Part shown: positions 37,620 through 52,400 of the stretch, piece by piece
Position numbering within the stretch: the first letter of the stretch is position 1
Layout: the number at the start of each line of letters is the position of its first letter
NCBI RefSeq assembly: GCF_021347895.1
Contig: NC_067116.1
Span: 41,373,677 to 41,437,676, forward strand
DNA length: 64,000 nt
Origin: Acanthochromis polyacanthus
Taxonomy: Eukaryota > Chordata > Actinopteri > Pomacentridae
Direction: 5' to 3'
Program-made: the position numbers and the translations under genes
Notes under the pieces: model-generated
What the model saw: only the letters and a program-made list of their open reading frames with translations
Told to the model about the DNA's origin: nothing
Databases searched by the model: none

Positions 37620-38678
37620 TACAGTGCCCATATAATGTACTCACCCCTCTTGGAAGTTTTATCCTTTAATTGCTTCTTGAAACATTGAATCATGGTCAAT
37701 ATAATTTTGCTTTATTGGGGGAAAAACTGTAATAAACAAAACAAAAAAAAACCAACTCTTACACAACATACTGAAAACAGATTTCTACAAAGTAATGCCA
37801 GTTCATTGAAAACATACAACGTAAAATAAGTGATAAATCAAGTGGGATGTGTAAATTTGCCTAGAGCAGGCCGTTTAAAAACAAACAAACAGTGATTATG
37901 CAAGAAAGAGACTACTGAGGGAGGCTACCAAGACCCCTATGACTCCTCTGAAGGAGTTACGAGCTTCAGTGGCTAAGATGGGAGAGACTGTACATAAAAC
38001 TATTGCCTGTTGTTCACCAATCAAAGCTGAATGGGAGAATGGCAAAGAGAAAGCCACTGTTCACAAAACCTCTACTAGAGTTTACGAGAAGGCATGTGGG
38101 AGTCCCTGAAGTCACTCCTTGCTCTGATGATAAGACCAAAGTTACAACTTATAGCCAAGGAGCGAGATGCCATGTTTGAAAGACACCAAACACTGAGCAT
38201 CATCACAAACACACCATCCCCACTGTGAAGCATGGTGGTGGCAGCATCATGATGTGGTGATGCTTCTCAGCAGTGGGCCCTAGAAAGTTTGTAGAGATTA
38301 AAATACATGAATGCAGCCAAACAGAAGGACAATTCTGGAGATCTACTTGTTGCAGGATGCACAAGAACTGTGATTTGGGAGAAGATTTGTTTTCCAGAAC
38401 GGCAATAAGCTGAAGCAAACGGCCAAAGCTACACCGAAATAGTTTGAAGACAATAAGGTGGTCAATACTAAAGCAATCATGTTTTTTCCCCCAGTTTAAC
38501 TGAACTAAGATTACTTTGAAGACATCTTTTCTCACTGTGGTATAAGAAACTTTTTTTTGTAAATTCCTGTCCAAAAAAAAAAAAGCCAAATTATACTGAC
38601 CATGTTTTAATGCTGAAAAGCAATACAAGGGAAAACATTTCCAGTGGGTGTGAATATGTTTTATAGGCGCCATGTGTA
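37620..38678 (+). mobile_element. Tc1-like transposon fossil (~1.06 kb)
   Basis: Imperfect terminal inverted repeats: the left starts TACAGTGCCCATATAATG and continues to TCACCCC (37620-37647), and the right ends TTATAGGCGCCATGTGTA (38661-38678), starting with TA at both tips as in Tc1 insertions. Translation of the interior gives broken Tc1 fragments, notably CEAWWWQHHDVV near 38225-38260, which is the frame-shifted form of the KHGGGSIM segment before the second catalytic aspartate. Many stops and deletions are present, so it is inactive. Confidence 0.75.
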
Positions 38679-40579
38679 TCTAATGCCCTACTAGTGCATA
38701 TATAAAGGAGAGAGAGCCACTTTCCTAATTAGACATAAGTAATGTTTCAGATCACTAATTGAGCCTCTGAGCTCCAGATTGACGAAAACTAACACGTAAA
38801 AAGCTTCATAAATTAGCCCCAATAAAATCTCTCTGGTGCACTAATCACAAAGCTTCCTTCTTCTCATGTCTTATTTCTGTATTCAGGACGTTGACTCATG
38901 TCTTTATGGTCCTGTAACTGTCCCTGTTGGTCCCAGTTTCCCACTGGCTGTAACCAGCCATGAAATTTTATCAGTCGGCGATGCCAGGACGTATTAAGTG
39001 ACGGCCGGAGCTCCCAGAAACCTGGCCGCGCTCGCATTTCTCTTCAAGGTTTGCAGATCTCGTTCTTGAAACGGGGAGGCTTGGTTTGTGAACAGGGGTT
39101 CCCTGCTTATAATCTGATTATAATCTAACCGCAGAGCACAGTTTGAGTAATGAAGGGAAATAAAGAGGATAGGGGGTGTGAGGGTTAAGATTATCCAGAC
39201 ATATTTTAAAGTAAATACAGCCCGGGGAGATGAATTACAGCCGTTCTCAGGCCAAATGTGGGCGTACAATAATGTGATCACATAAAATCCAATCTTTATG
39301 GTCAGATCTCAAAAATTATATGAACATGATGTGTGTGTAAGTGCAGGCGGTCAGTTTGTGCTGCACAGCTTATTCTTGCGGACTTTAAAATGAAATAATC
39401 GTAAAGTGGGAGGTGAGATGTTTTGGATCGCGGCAGTGCGTCTGACAGATGTGTTTGTTACTGAAAACTTCTGCTTGCGGCTATTTAGGTCAAGTGGCTG
39501 TTTTTGCGTTTATTGCTGCATTTCTGTCACACAACAGATAAATATTAACGGCCCCTCCAGCAGCCTTCGCATTGGACCGATCGCCTCCAGCTTGAACAAC
39601 GTCCAGAGCTCAGAGGGAAACCAGGACTGTCGGGAAAGAGCCGGGGCAGCTCTCAGGTCAAGGCCCTCTAGAGTTACCGATGTCGAGGTCCGATCCAGGA
39701 GTTTTTTCACGTGGTAATTAAACTGTACGACTTGTGTATAAAGTGGTTGAGGCAGGAAATCCATCTCTGCTCAGCTCAGCACCTTACTTCCCAGCCTCCC
39801 TCTTTCCTCTCGCTGTACACCTACACCTTCCTGTATTGTAAGGGCTGTTTTATGTGCAAAATGCATGCTTTTGTACTCGGAAAAGCTCTCTCTCCTCCAT
39901 CCTTTCACACACATTTGCAGGCACGCACGTGTTGTAGCAGACATTCTTCATTTTCTTCACTTTCACCAACAGGTTATTAATACAAATTACAGAGGTAAAA
40001 GAGCTCCAGCAGGCATAATTGAATTATCCCAGGCAGTATAAAAGAGACTGACTGAGCAGAATTACTGTCTCACCGGAGCTGCTGTTGGGCCAACATTTTA
40101 TGATATTGATGGTCGACAATAGCAGCTCAGCCAGCTGACTCTCTTTCTCTCTCACTCGCATAAAACAGTCATATTTTAGTCACTAATTCACAATAGATTA
40201 CAGCACTTGGACTCTTGTATGGCAAGTTTACTGTAAGCCGACAATGCATCAGTAAAACTCATCAGCAGCCTATTTTTTCAGCCTGTATTTTTTATTAACA
40301 CTATGTCAAATGTGAACAAAAAGCTGTTTTAGCCACAATGGTTGGTACAAGCCCAGCAACAAATGGCCGGACAAAGTTAGTCATCAGTGAAGAACTTAGC
40401 AGCAAAAGATGGTTTTTTTAGGAGTTAGAGCTGTAAAAAAAAAAGTGTGCGCATGATTTGATAAAAATATGATTTTTATGTCACAGACGTCAAATTAGTT
40501 TTTTTGTGTTTCCTGTATGTAAAAACAAATATTTGCTAACACATTAGCCGCAGCAATGTTGTCCCAGTCAGCAGAACAT
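38679..40579. other. Intronic sequence without recognised features
   Basis: No exon or repeat family recognised. Compositionally balanced parts (38985-39250 and 39570-39720) gave open frames of 80-100 codons on both strands, but none resembles a known protein. Confidence 0.4.
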
Positions 40580-41240
40580 TCCTACAACACTGGCTAACAT
40601 TATCTAGTTTTAAAGAGAACTTTTTAATTTAATGTGTCGAAGAATATTTAAAGAAAATTAAAATTCCAGCAATCTTTCTATATAGATAGATTAATGTTTA
40701 AACATTTAGAGGATGGCCACAGATTATGTTTTTGATAACAGTCTCAACATTTAAAAATGCTTTCCAGATGTTAACATTCTTGTAACATGAATTATTGACA
40801 AAAATGGAACACTCTGTCTGCAAGGATGTTGTTGAGGAAACTCATTAAAGAACGTTCTTTAATAAAATATTTCACCAATGATAATAAAGGATGGATGCTC
40901 TGCAACGGTTTCAAGATCATATCGAGACGATGGATGGCAGAATGTTCTTTATAAGACATTCCTGTAATGTGATCTATTAACAAAAGTGGAACACCCTGAC
41001 TACAATGTTCTGAGGATGTGTTGGGGATGCTTTTGAGGGATCACATTACACAATCTACAAACATTCCCACCAGGTTTGACAACGTTCAATAATAAGGACT
41101 CATGCTCTTCGTGCAACATTCTGTTCAGCTTTGAGCATGTTAGGACGGTCTAATGGTCACCAAACACTTCAGTTATCTCACGCTTAAGAAGAACATTCTG
41201 GGAACTTAAAGCAAACTTCCCGCTGAAAATATTGGTAGAA
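40580..41240. repeat. Degenerate GAACATTCT-rich tandem repeat, ~180-bp period
   Basis: CTTGTAACATGAATTATTGACAAAAATGGAACACTCTG at about 40782 recurs as CCTGTAATGTG.TCTATTAACAAAAGTGGAACACCCTG at about 40962. The motif GAACATTC/GAATGTTC and ACGTTC also recurs around 40575, 40850, 40940, 41080 and 41190. This is a decayed tandem or a repeat family with short internal units. Confidence 0.5.
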
Positions 41241-42040
41241 CCATCTCAGAAGACGTATGAACCAAAAAAATGATAGCTCAAGTTACTTCAGCATTCGGAC
41301 TGCCTCCCATTACTCTGTTTTTAATCTTATATACCCAATGATTGAAAAGAGAAAATACCGAAGCAGCTCTAAAGAATATTTTGCTTTGTTGCTGTGATTT
41401 ATAAGAAAAGGTTTATACTGCTGCCATGTCCACACCACAGCCAACAGTAGGGGTGGGAAAAAAAATGGCCAAAAGATCATATGACAATCTTTTTGGGGTA
41501 GAATCCACCATCTGAATCACAATTCCCCCCACAGATGGAGCTGAAATCATGATTAGTTGTGCATGTGGCTGCCTGGATACAAAGTCTATCAGCTCGATTC
41601 AAGGCCAATCTCACAAATCCCTGCATCCTGTTTTTGTTCTGATAGCTCTGACTGGAGGTGGTGATTTGTATCGCCGCCACTTTGAGGTTTGTTGAGTTTC
41701 CACCCTATAAGACAAGATGGATAATCAACATTGATCACTGCAAAGCTCCAATGAGAGCACCACCAAAGTATGTTCTTTACTCAGGAGAAATGAACATGAT
41801 TCCAGATCGTCGTTTGCTGCACAGATACACAGATAGTGTGAACATCCAGAAATGGAACATTACCAATAAGTTAGAACTTTTATGGAATGAACACAATATA
41901 AACACAATAAATATAAAAACTCTGACATGAAGTTAATGCCAGATTTAGTAAAAAGATTACTACTTCCAAGTGTACAGACTCAAGTAGCCAACACATTAAT
42001 GTGTGTCTTTGCAAGAGTGATAGAAATAAATGCATTATAT

Positions 42041-42794
42041 TGACCCTCCAGAAAAACGCGGGCAAAAATCCTTGATTATGCGAATAAATATGCGGGGTTT
42101 TAATGCCATTTTATGCGAGGAACTTGTGGAAAGTTGCAAAGTATGCGAATAGTTGTGAAATATGCAAAAATATTCGTGATTCACCTGCCGTCTGGCCGCG
42201 GAGTGATGTGTCCTCTAATCAGACACTGGGTCTGCTGTGGGGTTACTGGACTGACAGCCTGTGCTCTGGGAGGGGGAGAAGCTCACAGCAGCACCTGCTG
42301 CTTGTTGAGGACAGTAACTGCAGAATGATCCCAGTTTTCCTGTCAGAGTCTCCAAAACGGCAGAAAAAGTCGCTAGATTTGTGGCTAGTCACTTTTGACA
42401 AAAAAAGTTGCTAGGATGCTTTGGAAAGTCGCTAGATTTAGCGAGAAAGTCGCTAAGTTGGCAACACTGGCGTCGCGCTCCGCATCAGCTCGTGCTTCCA
42501 GTGTGTGTGAATGCGCGAACTGATGACGTCAGGCCAGGCGTCACATAAAAACTCACAACTCCATTTAAATTGGTTATAGTTTTCTCATTTTCTGCAGAAA
42601 TTGTGAAATCAAGTGGGACCCGCATATTTCTCTTTATTTTCGTGGAAATGTGAGATTCTTGCGGGAATTATGCGCTGTTTTGCGGGGATTATGCAGCCTT
42701 TTGGGAAATAATTGACCCCCGCATAATCAGCGGCATTTTGGTGATTAATGCGGGAATTCATGCCATCGCATAATCGCGTTTTTCTGGAGGGTCT
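42041..42794. mobile_element. ~750-bp element with 20-bp termini (GACCCTCCAGAAAAACGCG)
   Basis: The left end (42042-42060) and the right end (42775-42793) share the same 19-base inverted terminus, perfectly. Sub-terminal TTATGCG and GCATAATC motifs recur throughout. ATTATA flanks both sides loosely (42034-42039; 42796-42801), a possible remnant of a longer target duplication. No transposase is encoded. A hAT-like assignment is from memory and uncertain. Confidence 0.7.
42353..42470. mobile_element. Nested 'GTCGCTA' repeat fragment within the 42041 element
   Basis: GTCGCTAGATTTGTGGCTAG, AAAGTTGCTAGG, AAGTCGCTAGATTTAGCG and AAGTCGCTAAGTTGGCAACACTGG are consecutive diverged repeats. The last is the terminal sequence of another common fish DNA element ('CCAGTGTTGCCAACTTAGCGAC' on the other strand). 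Its other end is not seen, so this is a partial, probably nested, copy. Confidence 0.5.
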
Positions 42795-43799
42795 AATTAT
42801 ACTATACTATATATAAACACGGTGTACATACAGTCAAATTCATCATCCAATTCAATGTCAATGTAGAAAGTGAAAAAACTTAAAAAGAACACCATTAACC
42901 TGAAAAGTGAAGGGGAAATCTTACATCATCTGACTTCTTAACAGGACGACCGCTGTGTAATGAATCAATTAAATGATTAAACAGCACCGGAGACACAGTT
43001 CAGGTAATTAACTTACACAATTAGTGTAAACAGCAACAGTCACACTTTGCACTTAAGTAAGATTAGAAGAATTTACAACATTTCATTCAGGATGTTGGTT
43101 CACTCGCCACTTTTCTTCATCCTTCACGCTGTCCTCAGTTTGTAAGTTACACCTTTCAGACGCGTTCACTGAGCATCATCCTAATTGTGTTGCAACCAAT
43201 CACATTTTTGCGGCGTCTCGTGGAGTAGGAAACCTATGAGAGCACTATTTCACTTAAATAATGATGCAATCTGTACAAGTCCTCTAAAAAAAGCAAGATC
43301 AACAGAAGAACTTTAAGATCTCCTAGCGAGCAGCTGATGAGGCCGAGTTCACACCATGTGAGCTTTAAAATCTGATTTTAAAATCAGCTTGCATCACATA
43401 GAGAGAAACTTCACTACTATTCTTCACTCTAATCTCAAACATGCATACACGGCAAAGATTTACAAATAACAATGCATGACATGCTACTGGATATTACTGA
43501 GATTAGCTGTGACCTCATGGGAAACAGATGTAAACAAAACGGAGATTATGCTGCAGCCACTCGTTGTGATACTTTGCAGTGAAGAAAAGAAGCTAAAACA
43601 AAAGGCTAAACAAGTCTGAGTAAGAAAATGATTGGAGACATTCAGATAAGCACACATTCACAATATATGTCCTCTCACAGCGCTTAGCATAGTGAGGTAG
43701 AGATACGGATTATAAACAAAGACCAGAAAACCCAACAATCCGAGTTTGCCTTTGGATTCCCGATGAGCGATGGTGGGAGGGAACAAAAAAACCCTGGAG

Positions 43800-43811
43800 T
43801 GGGGGGGGGGG
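43800..43811. repeat. G-run (about 12 G)
   Basis: Homopolymer G-run on the + strand, a candidate G-quadruplex and an indel-prone site. Confidence 0.8.
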
Positions 43812-43925
43812 AACTCTGACAGAGCCATGCTCAGGGAAGGCGGCCATCTGCCTCGACCGGTTGGGTCGATATGGTCAGCATTAGTTGGATGAGATTTTAA
43901 ATATCATTTTGAATATCTGTAGCTA

Positions 43926-44285
43926 ATGGTAGCCTCAGGGGATAGAATAGAATACAATGCATTGTTTGGAAACAGCATCCAAAGCTCCAGATGTTACAAC
44001 CAGACCGATTTTAACTATCAAACTTGTCTGGTAATGTGTAATATTTTATTTGTCAGGTGCAAAATTTCAATTTATTGTACAATAGTATTTCATGTGCAAT
44101 ATTACTGAATACTTTAGAGTCATTGCTAGCATTACGTATTACTTTGTTATTCTAGTCCTATTTTAGCTTAGATGTTTCTTCTAGGCACAGCATTTCTTAT
44201 GTTATGCAATTTTGTTTTTTTTCTGAGCAATATCTGGCAAAAAAAAAAAAAGTTCCCTTTGGGATTAAATAAGTTCTATGTTGTA
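43926..44285 (+). mobile_element. LINE 3' untranslated fragment
   Basis: The stretch TTATTGTACAATAGTATTTC to GTGCAATATTACTG, followed by a long A-run (44239-44251) and TTCCCTTTGGGATTAAATAAG, matches the general form of fish LINE 3' ends ('..ttcccttcgggattaataaagt..'). No reverse transcriptase remains. Confidence 0.4.
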
Positions 44286-47085
<2,800 letters not shown>

Positions 47086-47312
47086 TCATCTCTGAGCTTA
47101 TGCCTGCTGGTGCAGCAGGTCTGCATATTGTATCAGTGTTCCACCAGAACACACATGCTTCATATTGATGCATGAACACACACTCTTTTAAAGCACATAC
47201 ACAAGATGACACACATGAAAGCATTTACAATAAAGGGAAATCTGTCATTATTTTATACTTGCTCACATGTAAAATAAAGGCCTCTAAAAAGCCTTTTTAA
47301 CAGAAACTGTAA

Positions 47313-48339
47313 CTTTAAAAGGTCCCATATGGTGAAAAAACATTTTCATTGCGTTTTGTATACATTTTATAAACTCGGAAGGGTAAAATAAAAGCAGAAT
47401 ATGGCTTTATATGGTGAGAATAGGAAGATGTTTACCTCTGCCTTTCCTCATCTAGTCCCCATTCCAGCTTTACAAGCCAGTCAAAATTTTATTCAGTTTC
47501 CACATAGAAGCAGGGCGACCAATAGTCATGGCCTAAAAATGTGCATCAGCCTACCTCTTTACACTGTAAAAAGTGCATTTAAGGTGCCGCTGATGTAAAT
47601 TACACTTTAATGGTGTTCAGATGTAAAGAAAGGGAAAGAACAGTACATCTGTACATCTTAAGTTTCATCACAGTAAATGTATAAGTTGGAAAAATGGGGA
47701 ACTTCAAGTTGACTTTACATAAAATTAAGTTGTAGAAATGTAAACTTTTCATCTCAAATAAGCACATCTAACCAATGGTATTATTATCACTTGTTTATTT
47801 AATTTGGATAAACGTAATGCAAAATCCTGAAACCAATTAAAGAAATTCCTTTGAGTTGATCCAACAACTGTCTATTTACAGTGTACTGGCTGCACGCTGC
47901 TGGTGTGGTGAGAAATTTAAAAAAAAAACCCCAGCTGGCTCATAGTCTATAGCATTTGTTTACTCTCTAGAGTTGCTTGTGTTGACTCTAAAATGTCTCG
48001 GTCATTAGCACACTAAATTTTGCCAGCTGTACGAGTTAACACAAGTGTTTTCATGCACTCCCAGCATTTGAGGAACCTCCCAAACATGTGTGTTAAAAAC
48101 CATGACTTAGCTACATTTTTGATGATATTTCCATTTCAAATTATCACTTATCCAAGAGTGTAGTGTTAGCTGTGTGTTTTGTTGTCAAGCACTTGTGCAG
48201 AGAGAGTTTTCTTCCTGAACATCCAGGAACATCTCGACTGCTACAGATGCTGAAACAGCGGGTTTTGATCACCGCTAAGACTAGGGGTTTTCAGATTGTG
48301 ATTAATTTGCTGAAAAAGGGCTCAGTGTAGGAGCTTTAA
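47313..48339. mobile_element. ~1-kb DNA-element-like repeat (TTAAAGGTCCCATAT terminus), split by a MITE
   Basis: The left end TTTAAAAGGTCCCATATGG (47314-47332) resembles a common fish repeat terminus 'TTAAAGGTCCCATATTATGC'. The right end GGGCTCAGTGTAGGAGCTTTAA (to 48339) is a weak inverted match. A separate MITE lies at 47560-47885. No coding sequence is present. Limits and class are uncertain. Confidence 0.4.
47560..47885. mobile_element. MITE family copy 1, TACACTGTAAA termini (nested)
   Basis: The left terminus TACACTGTAAAAAG and the right terminus TTTACAGTGTA are inverted repeats. In reverse complement its interior reads TTGTTGGATCAACTC, then TTTATCCAAATTAAATAA and TAATACCATTGGTTAGATGTGCTTA. 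This parallels the + strand of the element at 60467, so the two are one family in opposite orientation. Confidence 0.6.
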
Positions 48340-49569
48340 CAAAGACATGGAAAAATAAAATGAACTTGAGATGAAAGAGGTAAAGACCACCATCAGACAG
48401 GCTCTGAGGATGCCACGACTTCTTCCATCACATGCGTGTATGTAGAGATATTAAAGACTATGGCCAAAAGAACAAAAACAAACACTGGGAAGAATTTTCT
48501 CCTCCAGCACTGCTTCCTCCTCATACCTCCCTTTGCTTTCCTATTTTTCCCCTCACCTCATCCACTTTTCCTCTCTCTCTGCCCACCAGGGGAGCTTTGC
48601 AAACTGCAGCAGCGAGCTCACACAGTCTAAATATTTAAACGTGAGGAATCACTTTAAAGCTCCTGACACTGAACCGCTGAGCCCTCCCTGCAGCCTTTCT
48701 AACATGGACCGGCGTCAGGCCCACCGCATGCAGCGGTCGGCCTCTGGATCCGATCCTCTCCAGCTCTCTTGATCTCTGTATTTGACCAGAACGTCAACCA
48801 GAACTTGGACATGAACAGCCCTGTCAACAGCTGTCACTCAGAACACCTCAGTGTGGTGCAGAGAGACGGATGGACTCTCGCTGCATACGTAGGAAATGAA
48901 GTCATTACTGAGATGAGGAATGGATGAGAGGTGTGAGGGGGAGGCTCCAGAATGCCATTATTTCCATTTCTAGAGACCCAGAGTGAGGCGGAGAAGTGGA
49001 ATTTACCATTTTAGATTTACACATCAAGTGAAAGCTCCGTTTTCGAGGCAGCGGTTCAACTATTCCTGACGCGCTGCGGGTAGTTGTTTCTCCAGCTCTG
49101 CTCGGTTAATCCAAAAGGCTGCTGTGTGATTTATAGAGGAATCCCGGTACTGTTAAACTGTAAATGGAAGTGCACAGCAAGGCGCAGGGATGCTGGGCTT
49201 ATTAAAATCTTTGCTGCATTACTCATGTGTTTTGCAGGGAAAGCGTGGTCGAGCTACGCAGGGTAAGACAGAAAAAGACTTTCCCCTATAACACGGACAG
49301 GTGCACAGATACATAGGAGAACACACAGTGGTTAGCACATTAGCAGATGACTTATTAAAGGAAAAATCTAATATGGACGGTACAACAAACGTAGATGCTC
49401 CTACACGAAGCAGAAGTTTGACAGTGAATGGAAACAATGCAGTGTTCTCAAGCTAAACCCCAAGCTAGTAAGAGTCGCTTCACTTTCAGTTTTTGATTGA
49501 TGTTATTAATTCACATTTCAATGTATTTTCTGTTTTTAGTTCTCTATTTTAGTCTATTTTATCTGTCGG
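48340..49569. other. Intronic sequence without recognised features
   Basis: No exon or repeat family recognised. A pyrimidine-rich stretch at about 48495-48590 ends in CCACCAGGGGAG and resembles an acceptor, but no TIKI-like peptide follows. Confidence 0.4.
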
Positions 49570-49990
49570 TTCTTCCTTGAGTACACTGTAAAACAACAAA
49601 AAATAAATAAATCCTGGCAGAAACTGGAACTGGCAGCGAAGGTGCCCGAGAAGAATATGTCAAAAAACAATACTGTAACATAAAAAAACCCCATAAAAAC
49701 TGTGAAAACAACAGCAAGTGTTGGTAAAATAATGATATTTTTAGCTGGTTAAATACAGTAAATTTGAGTAATTTTACTGTGCCAAGTTGGAAAAGAACAA
49801 GTCACTGTTTGGGCCTGTACTTTTTTTTTAAAAACAGTTAATATGGTGATCAACATTTTCTCTGTGATTTTACCAGTTATCATCTGCAATTTAACAAAAC
49901 TGGGAAAATCTGTTAAATAAAAATAACTGTCAAAAATATACTGTTAAAAACTGTTCAGAAATGTACATTTGACAGTGTTACATAAGGATA
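49570..49990. repeat. AT-rich 'ACTGTAAAA' family, copy 2
   Basis: Begins GTACACTGTAAAACAAC and continues CTGGCAGAAACTGGAACTGGC, CAATACTGTAACATAAAA, AAATACAGTAAATTTGAG, AAAACAGTTAATATGGTG and CTGTGATTTTACCAGTTATC, ending AATGTACATTTGACAGTG. These are the same building blocks as at 29960-30560, 57780-58560 and 59580-60150. Confidence 0.55.
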
Positions 49991-50287
49991 TCCTAAATAT
50001 TCAAATCATTCAATTTAAGTTGGTTGCTGAATGCTATCCTTCGTCTGCTATTTTAAAATATATTTTCCGAAGTAAATAAAAAGTATAGCTTGACACTCTC
50101 AATATGAAATCACACGAAAAAGAAATATCGCCATCAATACAATTTCATCATTTAAATCAGGTTAGATGAAACTCAAATCTGACTCTGAAAACTAAAAATC
50201 AGCAAATTCCATTACAGTGTTCTAAAAAAGAAGATTAAAGCTCCATAATCAACTTTCATAAATGAGCGTATTATGCTTGTTGAATAA

Positions 50288-50396
50288 ATTTCAGTTAATT
50301 TCAGGGCATTTCATTTAATTTCGGTTTGCTCGGACATTTCAGTTCATCCCAGGTCAGGTCAGTTCATTTCGTTTCAGCTTGCCTCAGTTCAGTTGT
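50288..50396. repeat. Degenerate TTTCAGTTCA-type tandem
   Basis: Short units such as TTTCAGTTAA, TTTCAGGGCA, TTTCATTTAA, TTTCAGTTCA and TTTCGTTTCAG follow each other for about 110 bases. Confidence 0.6.
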
Positions 50397-51009
50397 GAGG
50401 GGTTGTGGGTGAGTTTAAGTGAGGTAGAAGGGATTATGTGTCATAAACCGACACATGGGAAAGAGAAGAAGCCTGAAGGTTTGAACAGAATAAAATAGGA
50501 GACTTATCTCAATCAGGGTCCAACAGGTACGGACATCTGAGCAGCTGTTCAAGCAGCCAAAGAGGTGAAATGATGCGTATCCAGTCCTGCTCCACGGATC
50601 AGCTCAAATCCAGCAGCTTCTTAAGGACCAGGAGGCATTCACCTATCCAGCTCTTTCTGGATTCCAAAACTACTCTGGCTACTTTATTATATTACTCTTT
50701 CAAGCAAAGTTGAACAGACGGTGGAAAGTTCTCCTTTCTCTCACTTCTCTCTATTGTCCTCCCTGTTCATCACAGGTGTGTCTGATTTATCACTTCCTGT
50801 CTCACTTCCTGCCAGGTAGAACAAAAGGCCATCCTTCTGCTTTTAGTTTCCTTTCTGCCACAACTTTATTTTTTATTCTCTTATTTTTATATTCTGAAGT
50901 TCCACTTATCCTGCCTGTTGTGTTTTGTGACTGCACGTATTTACGGCAGCGTTTTCTCAGTTCCTGCTTTTATTGAATGTTTTCTTTCTAACATCATGTC
51001 AAATGTTTC

Positions 51010-51116
51010 TTTATTGTTTGTTTTTTTTTGTTCCTTTTGCTCTGTAAAGCACTTTGTGTTCCATTCCATTAGTATGTAAAGATCGACACAAATAACTGCA
51101 TTGATTGATTAATTGA
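51010..51116 (+). mobile_element. LINE 3'-tail-like fragment
   Basis: TGCTCTGTAAAGCACTTTGTG and the following TGTAAAGATCGACACAAATAA resemble the common fish 'CTGTAAAGCACTTTG..GTGCTATACAAATAAA' retrotransposon end, with a short TTGATTGATTAATTG tail. Confidence 0.45.
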
Positions 51117-51136
51117 ATCTAAGACATTATAAGGGA

Positions 51137-51443
51137 CAAATCCCGGGGTGGGCCTGGGATCTTTCTGCATGGAGTTTGCATGTTCTCCCTGTGCATGTGT
51201 GGGTTTTCTCCGGGCACTCCGGCTTCCTCCCACAGTCCAAAAATATGCTGAGGTTAATTGATTACTCTAAATTGCCCGTAGGTGTGCATGAGAGGGTGAT
51301 TGTGTGTCTGTATATGTAGCCCTGTGACAGACTGGCGACCTGTCCAGGGTGTCCCCTGTCTTCACCCGAGTCAGCTGGGATAGGCTCCAGCACCCCCCGC
51401 AACCCTAGTGAGGATAAAGCGGTGTATAGAGAATGGATGGATG
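51137..51443 (+). mobile_element. GGAT-tail retrotransposon insertion with exact 14-bp target duplication
   Basis: GACATTATAAGGGA occurs immediately before (51123-51136) and after (51444-51457) this 307-bp segment, a clear target-site duplication from target-primed reverse transcription. The body contains the well-known fish phrases CTGCATGGAGTTTGCATG, GGTTTTCTCCGGGCACTCC, CCCACAGTCCAAAAATATG, GGCGACCTGTCCAGGGTGTC and GGGATAGGCTCCAGCACCCC, ending GATAAAGCGGTGTATAGAG and (GGAT)n. It is a 5'-truncated LINE 3' end or a SINE sharing that end; no ORF. I believe the family is RTE-like but am not certain. Confidence 0.85.
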
Positions 51444-52074
51444 GACATTATAAGGGAGAGAAAAGAATCTTATAGTGCCAAAGATGGTGGTTCAATGAAA
51501 CATGTCCCGCCCTCCTGCAAAACAGCCAATCATCTGTTTTGTCACGGTCTAGCCAGGAAACATCCAGCCATGTTGCTGCACTGACACGGGTACATTAGTA
51601 TAAAACTACAAGCATGTGCAGTAGTGGTATAATTTGTAGTGAAAATCGCTTTTTAAACCTTACTTTGGGGCAAAATCATCAAACTTTTTATGTTGTGTTT
51701 GTCAGATTTGACTGGTGATTCTATACATGTCGTTTTCAGTGTTACTGCTCTCTTCCTGTTCTTTTAGATAGGTTTGAGATAAATGCTGAAAGATTATTTC
51801 TGAATGGAGAGAGCTGTCTATGGTAGGGCAGACTGCACTGATTAGCTTTGAATAGAGAAGCATCTAAAACCCTGTATGTGCATGATATCCGCATGCACTA
51901 AAATGCTGGAAACCTGCTGTCAAAAACATCCTTAAAAACTAATGGCAAATTTGACAGGTTTGGAGTCACCAGAGCGCCAGAGTCTGCAATCCAAGTACAA
52001 GGAAGGACAGTGCATTTATAGGTGATTTACAATCTCATTTAGCACCATTTGGTTTCCAAAAGCAATCCTCTAAT

Positions 52075-52400
52075 GGCAAAACATGCAACTGCAGGTCCTT
52101 AAATGGCCACTTGAGGCTGGATCCAAAAGTAGGTCAATCCCCATAGACTCGCTTGTTAAAACAGACAACTTTAAGGCAGAGAAAAACATGTTTAAAGCCT
52201 GGTATCAAAAACTGTTGTGGTTTGTATTGGTAATTTAGCCATTTATAACAATACAGGGACCATTTTTTTCTATAATTCATTTGTTATATTGAGGCTTAAA
52301 GTTATGCAAAAAATATGGCATGGCCACTGTCAGTGAGCAGTTCTGTGACGTCTGCCTTTATATAGTCAATGAGGCAAACACACTGTTTAATTAACTCTAT
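52075..52400 (+). repeat. Dispersed teleost repeat, copy 2 (class unknown)
   Basis: Ordered phrases GGATCCAAAAGTAGGTCAATCC, CCATAGACTCG, AAAACATGTTTAAAGCCTGG, TATAATTCATTTGTTATATTGAGGC and TTAAAGTTATGCAAAAAATATGG. The first part aligns with copy 1 at 25880-26020, and this copy preserves more of the right side. Confidence 0.6.

Noticed and set aside
48495..48640. Acceptor-like sequence and open frame at 48.5 kb
   Set aside because: Exons B and C already join in frame across this intron and the translation is not TIKI-like.
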